Assembly (NCBI GenBank): GCA_036505615.1
Contig: DASXTB010000297.1
Coordinates: 1 to 7,947, forward strand
Direction of reading: 5' to 3'
DNA length: 7,947 nucleotides
Source: DASXTB01 sp036505615
GTDB taxonomy: Bacteria; Acidobacteriota; UBA6911; JACQSX01
Shown in pieces: positions 1 through 4,717 of this stretch; position 1 is the stretch's first letter; each line of letters starts with the position of its first letter. The notes beneath the pieces are model-generated. The model was not told where the DNA came from, did no database searches, and saw only the letters and a list, made by a program, of their open reading frames with translations. Position numbers and translations under genes: made by a program.

Positions 1-209
1 CGGGTCTTGAGTTCCGTTTCCTGAGCCACCCGCCGAAGTTCAGCCGCATCGCGGGCGGCAATCGCATTCGCCAGATCTTTACGCAGCAAATCCACTCTGT
101 AATTACCGATCAGTCCGAAAACCGCTGCGCTCACCAAGAACAGATAGGAAAGCAGTAACAAGATGATTTTCGGTGTGACGGCAGAAATTGTGGATTCCGG
201 GCGCAGCAT
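1..209 (-). CDS. Membrane-anchored coiled-coil protein, N-terminal part (partial)
   Basis: This is the start of a minus-strand gene that runs off the left edge; 69 complete codons are visible. The product begins MLRPESTISAVTPKII and continues into a strongly hydrophobic segment at about residues 14-38 (IILLLLSYLFLVSAAVFGLI), which I read as one transmembrane helix or uncleaved signal anchor. From about residue 43 it is charged and helical (RVDLLRKDLANAIAARDAAE), with the heptad character of a coiled coil, probably facing the periplasm. The ATG at 209-207 was chosen because an in-frame TAA lies six codons upstream. There is no clear Shine-Dalgarno sequence. The fragment is too short to name a family; an anchor for a sensor, secretion or division protein is possible but not shown. 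Confidence 0.6.
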   Translation of the reverse strand, partial: MLRPESTISAVTPKIILLLLSYLFLVSAAVFGLIGNYRVDLLRKDLANAIAARDAAELRRVAQETELKT

Positions 210-271
210 GCGGCAACTTCGAAATTAGGCGCCCAAAGGCAATTCGCAAAGGCGAAGCGGAAATTGCGCAG

Positions 272-409
272 TCAGATCGCGCCGTTGTCCGACACGTATA
301 TGTCACCTGGATAAGCTTTGGCGCGGATGGGCAGCAGTGCTGCTGCGATTGCGCCAAGCATTAAAGTTGTTTTGAGCATTATTATTTTCATCAATCTATT
401 TTCTTTCAT
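272..409 (-). CDS. Tiny signal-peptide ORF, probably a truncated secreted protein
   Basis: This 45-codon minus-strand frame starts at ATG 409-407, with a GAGGG-type ribosome binding site just upstream (AGAGGGTCA-ATG). It encodes a typical Sec signal peptide: basic start MKENRLMK, hydrophobic core around residues 11-28, and an AKA cleavage motif near residues 30-32. Only 13 residues of mature protein follow (YPGDIYVSDNGAI) before a TGA. GDIYVSDNGAI resembles the first strand of secreted NHL/SMP-30-type beta-propeller proteins, which are hundreds of residues long. I therefore suspect the remnant of a larger gene cut short by a stop or deletion. I found no clear continuation of a propeller beyond the stop. 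It could instead be a real small secreted peptide. Confidence 0.35.
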   Translation of the reverse strand: MKENRLMKIIMLKTTLMLGAIAAALLPIRAKAYPGDIYVSDNGAI

Positions 410-542
410 TGACCCTCTACGGAATCTGCAAAGCGAAGTTCTCCGAAATCTTGTGAAGATTGAAAAATTTCGGGTGTTAGATTGGGGACAGTAAGGATGC
501 ACCGGAGGGGAGTTCTGGGGTTCTTACGACAGTAACTGAGCA

Positions 543-597
543 GGTCCCCGCGTGCTATTATACCTTAGTTTATTAAACTTTAGTATAATACGGGACC
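543..597. repeat. Long imperfect palindrome, AT-rich core with GC-rich flanks
   Basis: The core at 556-590 is symmetric about T573: TATTATAC (556-563) pairs with GTATAATA (583-590), and AGTTTA (567-572) pairs with TAAACT (574-579), with a 3-nt mismatch between the two stems. Outside it, GGTCCC (543-548) pairs with GGGACC (592-597). The AT core contains a TATAAT on each strand, so it could be a divergent promoter/operator. It could equally be a terminator or the end of a small mobile repeat. No coding gene is evident immediately to the right. Confidence 0.6.
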
Positions 598-799
598 CGC
601 CTTCGCAGTGCTTCGGCGTAGCAATGAGGTCGGAGGGCAGGAGACCGATAACCAAGACGGAGGGCAGCGGCCTTCGCTATTTGGCGGTGAGCCAGGGAGG
701 ATAGGCTTTCTAAACGAAGAGAAAGTTCGCGATGGCGCGGCGTCGATCTAATCAGCGACGCGCTACCATTTGGCCGCTTGCGGTATGCCGGGCCGAACG
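598..799. other. Gene-poor repeat-like stretch, no supported gene
   Basis: I see no credible gene here. A minus-strand frame stays open across it, but its product is Arg/Ala/Leu-rich low-complexity sequence with no domain. At its upstream end that frame enters the degenerate KYWE copy. Short repeats are present: CGGAGGGCAG occurs twice (631-640, 658-667), CCTTCGC occurs twice (600-606, 671-677), and GCGTCG (740-745) faces CGACGC (756-761) as a hairpin. The composition suggests a dispersed noncoding repeat attached to the palindrome at 543-597. Confidence 0.4.
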
Positions 800-895
800 C
801 GGTCACCAATCGTCCCTGAGAATCAAGGGTTGGACATAACCCAAGCTCTGATCGCGCTTCTTGAGATTACGGTGGATTAGCTCCCAATATTTCAC
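800..895 (-). pseudogene. Degenerate, frameshifted copy of the small KYWE-type gene
   Basis: Read from GTG 895-893 on the minus strand, this encodes VKYWELIHRNLKKRDQSLGYV, then shifts frame near 827-833 and continues as TLDSQGRLVTAFG. Aligned with the second copy at 1468-1659 (VKYWEIIADNLKKAGWSLGYV, then DSEGRTIW), the homology covers about 35 residues and requires one frame change. It therefore looks like a broken paralogue. The family is a small unnamed protein type that I recall as recurrent in soil bacterial genomes. Downstream of the homologous part, the sequence runs into repeat-like DNA. Confidence 0.6.
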
Positions 896-1077
896 ATGCG
901 GGCTGCGTTCTGTCTCTTTTGCTCTCCACACGGCAATGACAAAGCTAACTCAACCGTGATGGATTCTTCACCATTCGCGGGGTGAAGCATGGCGTCGGCG
1001 AAATGGACTCCGTGGCTGAGCTTGTATCTCGTTAGACTCCCTCGAATGCTGATGCAATCCGAGATGAAAATTGCGCG
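896..1077. other. Intergenic stretch with one small hairpin
   Basis: No gene is supported here on either strand. A perfect 7-bp inverted repeat, CTTCACC (966-972) and GGTGAAG (981-987) with an 8-nt loop, lies in the middle. It has no T tract, so its role as a terminator is unproven. Confidence 0.4.
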
Positions 1078-1106
1078 TTGCTGTCAGCGTTGTTCGGAGT
1101 TATGAT
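1078..1106 (+). promoter_or_regulatory. Possible sigma70-like promoter for the 1143 gene
   Basis: TATGAT (1101-1106, 5 of 6 matches to the -10 consensus) lies 17 nt after TTGCTG (1078-1083, only 3 of 6 matches to the -35 consensus). Transcription would start near 1113, giving about a 30-nt leader. The -35 is weak, so this is only a candidate. Confidence 0.3.
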
Positions 1107-1142
1107 TTTAAAGCACCTGTAGCATTCCAGGGAGAAAGCCTA

Positions 1143-1532
1143 ATGCCTACCAAGATTGTCGATCTCTCGGCCCGGTCAGAGATCATACGTGACGAACCAT
1201 TCGATGTGCATTTTTGGGAATGTACCCCGCAGGAGTACCTAAGCTTCCTAAGGAGTCCCAACCGCACGCTGGAAAAGATGGGTATCAAGATTCCGAAGAA
1301 ATGCCGTATCGAAACAACCATCGAGAATCATGACTGGCTGGAGCAACATACCGGAGGTTTTACACGGGATAACGGAACGATTGTTTGCAATGTCGGTGGC
1401 GGCAACATAGCCCGTTCGGTTTATAGGATTGTCAGCTATGCCCATGACCACTCGTCGATCGGGGCTTTCAAAAAGAAACTCCTTCACTCACCGGAGGAGC
1501 AGCAGGCCGGGAAGGGCCGCCGATTGAATTGA
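1143..1532 (+). CDS. Hypothetical protein with NHLP-leader-like middle and Gly-rich junction
   Basis: This 129-aa protein is chosen to start at ATG 1143, because GGGAGA lies about 8 nt upstream; the frame is open further upstream but without such support. Residues about 28-70 (PQEYLSFLRSPNRTLEKMGI, then KIPKKCRIET) follow the pattern of nitrile-hydratase-like leader peptides: a helical stretch with a position like 'dP..aL...Gi.iP'. These leaders precede some ribosomally made, modified peptides. After this come GTIVCNVGGGN (about residues 77-87) and a basic tail (YRIVSYAHDHSSIG, then KKKLLHSPEEQQ). A Gly-Gly-type cut after VGGG would release a tail of about 42 residues. No modification or export genes are visible in the window. 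The alternative is an ordinary small cytoplasmic protein of unknown function. The gene's 3' end overlaps the opposite-strand KYWE gene by 65 nt. Confidence 0.65.
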   Translation: MPTKIVDLSARSEIIRDEPFDVHFWECTPQEYLSFLRSPNRTLEKMGIKIPKKCRIETTIENHDWLEQHTGGFTRDNGTIVCNVGGGNIARSVYRIVSYAHDHSSIGAFKKKLLHSPEEQQAGKGRRLN

Positions 1533-1659
1533 AAGCGCGGTGTGCTTCAACAGTCCAGATCGTTCGCCCCTCAGAATCCACGGCTGAAACGTAGCCCAAA
1601 CTCCAACCGGCTTTCTTGAGATTGTCAGCAATGATTTCCCAGTACTTCACCCCTATCAT
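1468..1659 (-). CDS. Small KYWE-type protein, probably C-terminally altered
   Basis: This encodes a 63-aa product from ATG 1659-1657. That ATG overlaps the stop of the upstream minus-strand pseudogene as ATGA, which supports this start and suggests former translational coupling. The alternative starts are ATG 1677 and GTG 1650. The conserved block is VKYWEIIADNLKKAGWSLGY at residues 4-23, followed by DSEGRTIWTVEAHR. From memory, related small proteins continue after AHR with a basic 'DGKRFVV' stretch and a charged helix. Here that part is replaced by SIGGPSRPAAPPVSEGVSF, which overlaps the 3' end of the plus-strand gene. I therefore think it is truncated and may not be functional. No function is known to me. 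Confidence 0.5.
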   Translation of the reverse strand: MIGVKYWEIIADNLKKAGWSLGYVSAVDSEGRTIWTVEAHRAFNSIGGPSRPAAPPVSEGVSF

Positions 1660-2326
1660 GGATGGCCCCGCAGCCATGCTTGGTACAAACTTCTTTCGTT
1701 GGGCGTCATGTTTCCCTCAAGTACTTTCATGAGCAAACCTTTGCGAACTCCCGCGACGCTAATTGATATATCAGGACGTGCATCCCGCCCCTGCTCCTTG
1801 GCTACCATCGCGATAGCTGTCTGCTGATAACCCTCGAAAGTATTCGCAAGCAAATCACGTCCCGGATCGCCCTTGGGAAGTTGCTTGTGCAAGTATAAAC
1901 ACCGATTCAATTGGAGTGGCCGCTGCGATGAATTCTGCGCTGGTACAACCACACTTATACAGCGCATCGAGTTTGTCCGTCATTTTGAGTGCATTCAGTA
2001 TTTCATCTTTCAGCTCAACTGTGATCGGCGATAAGCCTTCTATGCCGGATGATGCCATAGGCTCAACGGCGTTCGCGTGTTGCTGCGCGGCTTGTGCGGC
2101 GGCGTTCGCGGGTTGGTAATGGAAGCGTTCCTGCACCCTCTTTAGGCAGTTCAGCGAAGTAAACTTTCACGATTCCCGATTTGCTTCTCAACACAATGCC
2201 GTCAGGGTCGACACGGCTGACCGTCGCGTTTTTGTATTCTTTTCCGTTAATCGTTTTGAAGTCGTCGGCCAGCGCGATTGACGCGAAGCATACGATCAAG
2301 ATTACAAAAAAGCTGGGAGTACTCAC
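1656..2326 (-). pseudogene. Secreted SHD1-like-domain protein, broken by two frameshifts
   Basis: Three overlapping minus-strand frames join into one protein of about 220 aa. The first starts at GTG 2326 with a clear signal peptide (FFVILIVCFASIALA, cut before DDFKT). It then has NGKEYKNATVSRV and SGIVKVYFAELPKE, which resemble an SLA1-homology-1 (SHD1)-like small beta domain. An extra G at about 2137 breaks the frame exactly where ELPKE should continue as VQERFHYQPANAAA. That second frame runs through a helical region (LKDEILNALKMTDKLDALYK) until about 1895, where one extra base shifts it to YLHKQLPKGDPGRDLLA, ending at TGA 1658-1656. A signal peptide, SHD1-like domain and VQERFHY linker is a pattern I associate with Verrucomicrobiota. 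If the frameshifts are sequencing errors, this is an intact secreted protein; two independent single-base changes in GC-rich text make that possible. Confidence 0.75.
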
Positions 2327-2473
2327 TTCAGCGACGTTAGGTTTTAGCGGCGAAGCTCAGGTCAGCGCAAGTCAAAAAAAGGCCTCGATAAACTTTCGTT
2401 TTTAACTTGTTGCAACCGAATCGCTTTCGAGATTGCGTGCCGGGATTGTTCATCGCAAAAATCCACGTGGTAG

Positions 2474-2501
2474 TTGCAATTCGCAATCTGAAATTTACAA
2501 T
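2474..2501 (+). promoter_or_regulatory. Candidate promoter of the tRNA-Ala gene
   Basis: TTGCAA (2474-2479, 4 of 6 to the -35 consensus) and TACAAT (2496-2501, 5 of 6 to the -10 consensus) are separated by 16 nt. The -10 ends 15 nt before the first base of the tRNA, so the primary transcript would carry a 5' leader of roughly 8-9 nt. The boxes partly coincide with a short tandem repeat, so chance resemblance is possible. Confidence 0.4.
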
Positions 2502-2511
2502 CTGAGATCGT
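2484..2511. repeat. Two tandem 14-nt units (CAATCTGA type)
   Basis: CAATCTGAAATTTA (2484-2497) is followed directly by CAATCTGAGATCGT (2498-2511), with a partial CAATTCG unit just before. I recall similar CAATCTGAAATT tandem repeats between genes in Verrucomicrobiota. They sit in the candidate tRNA promoter. Confidence 0.55.
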
Positions 2512-2516
2512 TTGCT

Positions 2517-2589
2517 GGGGTCTTAGCTCAGTTGGTAGAGCGCCTCAATGGCATTGAGGAGGTCACGGGTTCGAATCCCGTAGGCTCCA
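2517..2589 (+). tRNA. tRNA-Ala (anticodon GGC)
   Basis: A complete 73-nt cloverleaf is visible. The acceptor GGGGTCT (2517-2523) pairs with AGGCTCC (2582-2588) and includes the G3-U70 wobble that is the alanine identity element. The D arm is GCTC/GAGC around AGTTGGTA. The anticodon stem CCTCA/TGAGG encloses ATGGCAT, with anticodon GGC at 2550-2552. The variable loop is 5 nt. The T arm is ACGGG-TTCGAAT-CCCGT. The discriminator is A2589, and the genome continues CAA, so the 3' CCA is not encoded and must be added after transcription. The tRNA decodes GCC and GCU codons. Confidence 0.97.
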
Positions 2590-2665
2590 CAACTTTTTCG
2601 CGGGTGAAAAGCAACCCTGCCAGAGATTTCACGACGGATTGACTAGACTCGGTGCCGCTTCCGCT

Positions 2666-3048
2666 CTATCCCACCGGATGGTTGCGCGAAGTTGGCGGTG
2701 CGGGCTTGTTCACTTCATGCTGTCCACTTACTTTCTGTACGCGCGCAGTAAGGTTTTCAATTTGTTTCTCCCGATGCTCCACCTTGCAGTGCTCTTTGAG
2801 AAACTCGTTGAGCAACATCGTGTCCGCCTAGTCGTATCTCACGCTGTACGGCTTCCCATTTCTGATGCACACGACTAGATCGCGATTGATTCTTTGTACA
2901 TCTTCTGTAACGAATCCGAATTGCGATCTACGTTCCGGGTCGACTTCCTTCTTGTAACAGAAGGTAACCGGTCTAGCGCAAAGGGCGCTTCGCTCGCTCG
3001 ACCCATAGCTTTGACGTCATCTTTGTGTTGTCCCGAGGAAGTCATCGT
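2666..3048 (-). pseudogene. Broken C-terminal S74-type intramolecular chaperone (tail-fibre-like) fragment
   Basis: Reading the minus strand from 3048 gives TMTSSGQHKDDVKAMGRASE, then APFAL. After a one-base loss near 2973 it continues PVTFCYKKEVDPERRSQFGF, then VTEDVQRINRDLVV, GKPYSVRYD, a TAG stop (2830-2828), and LLNEFLKEHCKVEHREKQIE, ending at TAG 2668-2666. This follows the peptidase S74/endosialidase-type chaperone order: 'S..R.K..I.pmd.Ase.il.LkPV.F.YK', then 'QfGlvAeeV....PdLV', then a long C-terminal coiled coil. Such domains fold trimeric fibre or surface proteins and then cut themselves off. Here the large N-terminal body is missing (a TGA lies at 3051-3049), a codon-sized gap removes one residue near SGQHKDD, and two lesions break the frame. 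It is therefore a dead remnant. Confidence 0.85.
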
Positions 3049-3067
3049 TCAGAGCCTCCCGTTTAAA

Positions 3068-3083
3068 GTAACAAGGATGTACC
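3068..3083 (+). promoter_or_regulatory. Weak extra copy of the GTAACA inverted-repeat motif
   Basis: AAAGTAACA followed after 4 nt by TGTACC resembles the operator-like site at 3133-3148, with two mismatches in the right half. It lies 65 nt upstream in the same phase of order. It may be an auxiliary binding site or chance. Confidence 0.25.
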
Positions 3084-3132
3084 TAGTAAGGTATCGCCTA
3101 CTCTTTATGTAGGACATCGCCTGACATAGCGG

Positions 3133-3148
3133 GTAACAAACGTGTTAC
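3133..3148. promoter_or_regulatory. Operator-like inverted repeat upstream of ferritin-like gene 1
   Basis: GTAACA-AACG-TGTTAC is a perfect 6-bp inverted repeat with a 4-nt spacer. A site of the same length and sequence type (GTAACA-GTCG-CGTTAC) occurs at 4588-4603, at nearly the same place relative to the second gene copy, while most surrounding bases differ. That pattern fits a dimeric regulator binding site. The regulator is unknown. Confidence 0.5.
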
Positions 3149-3225
3149 GTTTCTTATAGAGCACGCATGGTCACTTGCTGCGATTCTACGGGCATGAAAG
3201 CAGTAAGTAATCCTACAGCAAATGG

Positions 3226-3256
3226 CTCTAGCAGGAGCGACAGTCGCCCTCTAGAG
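3226..3256 (+). promoter_or_regulatory. Leader hairpin that covers the ribosome binding site of gene 1
   Basis: CTCTAG (3226-3231) pairs with CTAGAG (3251-3256), AGG (3233-3235) with CCT (3248-3250), and GCGA (3237-3240) with TCGC (3244-3247) around a CAG loop. C3232 and A3236 bulge. The AGAGG that should bind the ribosome for ATG 3263 is the 3' arm of this stem, so folding would hide it. The second gene copy keeps the structure. Confidence 0.5.
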
Positions 3257-3262
3257 GATAAC

Positions 3263-4384
3263 ATGGAGAAGAGAAATAAAACCCGGAAGCGGTACATCAG
3301 CCGCCGTTCCTTCCTAGGCAATACGATCGCCTTGGGAGCGGGAACCATGGGCGCTGGATTGTTGGCCAGCATCCGAACCGCAGAAGCGAGCGGCGGTCTA
3401 ACACCGGGAGACGCGGCACTGCTCAGGTTCCCAGCGGCGCTGGAGTTAATCGAGGCTGACTTTTGGATCCAGTACAACGAACTCGGCGGCATCCAGGATT
3501 CGGAAGTCTCGGGTGGAACTGGTAATCCAGACTATACCGAGGCCCTCGCGCAGCTGGACGAAGACATGGATCAGTATATCCACGACAACACCGATGATGA
3601 AATCACTCACCATACCTTCCTCAACGCGTACCTGGTCTCCAACGGAGCGGCTCCTGCGAATCTCGATCCGTTTCGTACCCTGATGGGCAGCACCGCGACG
3701 GGAGTCAATCCGGCCTTGATCGGACACCGGCTCACAAACCTGACGCAACTTACGATTGATACCAGCTGGTGGACCCGCTACCGCGATGACAGCCATAACC
3801 CGGATCTTGACCCAAACTTCGTCTTTCCGCAGGCCGTCCCGACTTTAGGAGTTAACCAGCACACGGCAATTCCCAGGACCGATGCTGACACAACCGATCC
3901 CACATTCCTTCAGGCGATCGCGAACACGGCAGGTTTCCACTTTCCGACTATCGAACAAGGTGGCAACAGCCTGTACCCTTCGCTGGCACAGAGGGCAACT
4001 CACACCGAAGTCCTGCGGATCCTCATCAGCATAGGTCCCACTGAGACCATGCATTTCCAAACCTGGTCGGATAAGGCGGGTAATGCACCACCATTGACTA
4101 ACGTAATCGATCCCGTGACCGGTGTGTCGGTGACGTTTCCGGATCTGGACGTCAGCGATCCACTCCTGAAAAAGAACCTGATCATGCCAGAGCCGTGCCC
4201 GTTCCTGGATCGAAGTCTACCGATTGTTTCGATCATTCGACCAACCAACACCGACGGCGTTGCCATGGGTGCTCTCACGTTTCTGACGAACATGGGGCTT
4301 TTTATTGGCCAATCGCTCGCGTTTTTTGCGTATCTCACCCAACTGGCACAAGCTGCAGATCACGCCAGACACGGTCGTGGTTGA
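3263..4384 (+). CDS. Tat-exported ferritin-like (Ferritin_2) protein, copy 1
   Basis: This 373-aa protein carries a twin-arginine signal (SRRSFLGNTIALGAG, arginines 14-15; likely cut after TAEA near residue 42), so it should be exported folded. The mature part matches the Ferritin_2/DUF-type four-helix pattern: helix 1 ELIEADFWIQYNELGG (E61/E64), helix 2 DDEITHHTFLNAYL (E113, H116), helix 3 FHFPTIEQGGNSLY (E231), and helix 4 GPTETMHFQTW (E261, H264). These give the E, ExxH, E, ExxH set expected for a di-metal site. The C-terminal part holds IMPEPCPFLDRSLP, then IIRPTN and a hydrophobic GLFIGQSLAFF segment. ATG 3263 was chosen because GAGG lies 5 nt upstream and the Tat motif is then correctly near the N-terminus; an in-frame ATG at 3167 would add 32 residues. 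The likely role is iron or oxidative-stress handling outside the cytoplasm; the reaction is not known. Confidence 0.88.
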   Translation: MEKRNKTRKRYISRRSFLGNTIALGAGTMGAGLLASIRTAEASGGLTPGDAALLRFPAALELIEADFWIQYNELGGIQDSEVSGGTGNPDYTEALAQLDEDMDQYIHDNTDDEITHHTFLNAYLVSNGAAPANLDPFRTLMGSTATGVNPALIGHRLTNLTQLTIDTSWWTRYRDDSHNPDLDPNFVFPQAVPTLGVNQHTAIPRTDADTTDPTFLQAIANTAGFHFPTIEQGGNSLYPSLAQRATHTEVLRILISIGPTETMHFQTWSDKAGNAPPLTNVIDPVTGVSVTFPDLDVSDPLLKKNLIMPEPCPFLDRSLPIVSIIRPTNTDGVAMGALTFLTNMGLFIGQSLAFFAYLTQLAQAADHARHGRG

Positions 4385-4406
4385 GCGGTCAAATCGATAG
4401 AAACAT

Positions 4407-4441
4407 CCCGAACGGTTGCTCCAAATCAGCAACCGTTCGGG
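4407..4441 (+). terminator. Strong 3' hairpin after ferritin-like gene 1
   Basis: A perfect 14-bp stem, CCCGAACGGTTGCT/AGCAACCGTTCGGG, with a 7-nt loop begins 22 nt after the stop codon. No T tract follows, so it may act as a transcript-end stabiliser or a non-canonical terminator. The equivalent hairpin of copy 2 keeps the core CGAACGGT and changes other pairs on both arms. Confidence 0.7.
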
Positions 4442-4461
4442 GCCCTCAGCCGTGATGAGCG

Positions 4462-4501
4462 CCTGACGAGAGGGCGAATTGTTGTTCGCCGCGTTATCAG
4501 G
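4462..4501 (+). other. Nested hairpin in the spacer between the two units
   Basis: CCTGA (4462-4466) faces TCAGG (4497-4501) and encloses a perfect GGCGAA (4473-4478)/TTCGCC (4485-4490) stem with a 6-nt loop. The spacer 4442-4584 has no gene. This element has no counterpart seen after copy 2 and may be a second terminator or a structured spacer. Confidence 0.35.
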
Positions 4502-4584
4502 TGGTCCGTCGATCACTGCGTGAACGCGCGGTCATCAACAATCTTCGAATACGGGTGGGCTCGAAAGGGACGCTCGTAGTCTGC

Positions 4585-4606
4585 AAAGTAACAGTCGCGT
4601 TACTTT
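4585..4606. promoter_or_regulatory. Operator-like inverted repeat upstream of ferritin-like gene 2
   Basis: AAAGTAAC (4585-4592) and GTTACTTT (4599-4606) form a perfect 8-bp inverted repeat with 6 nt between. Its inner 16 bp (4588-4603) match the site at 3133-3148 with consensus GTAACAnnCGyGTTAC. It ends 21 nt before the in-frame ATG at 4625, against 18 nt in copy 1. Confidence 0.55.
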
Positions 4607-4680
4607 TGTAATCCGGCACCCGGCATGAACTGCTGCGATTCTACGGCCATGAATGTAATACGTAATCCTACAGCAAATGG

Positions 4681-4711
4681 CTCTAGTAAGAGCGAGAGTC
4701 GCCCTCTAGAG
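4681..4711 (+). promoter_or_regulatory. Leader hairpin of gene 2, slightly weakened
   Basis: This has the same architecture as in copy 1: CTCTAG (4681-4686) with CTAGAG (4706-4711), and GCGA (4692-4695) with TCGC (4699-4702) around GAG. The middle stem is weaker (AAG against CCT, one mismatch). The AGAGG for GTG 4718 lies in the 3' arm. Confidence 0.45.
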
Positions 4712-4717
4712 GATAAT

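Noticed and set aside
573..809. Minus-strand 78-codon frame rich in Arg, Ala and Leu
   Set aside because: Repeat-like composition, no ribosome site, and its N-terminal end is the frameshifted part of the KYWE copy; it ends inside the palindrome.
2517..2589. tRNA-Ala as an integration site for a mobile island
   Set aside because: I searched by eye for a second copy of the tRNA 3' end and for an integrase and saw neither in the window.
2433..2642. Plus-strand frame across the tRNA
   Set aside because: Its translation (VAQLVERLNGIEEVTGSNPVGST type) is just the tRNA-Ala read as protein; no ribosome site.
2639..3112. Two plus-strand frames of 79 and 72 codons
   Set aside because: They are shadows opposite the minus-strand S74 remnant, which has clear family motifs.
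4452..4480. GTGATGAG followed by a stem and CGAA, resembling a hammerhead ribozyme core
   Set aside because: The invariant CUGAUGA begins with G, the GAAA is GAAT, and the flanking stems I and III cannot be formed; chance resemblance.
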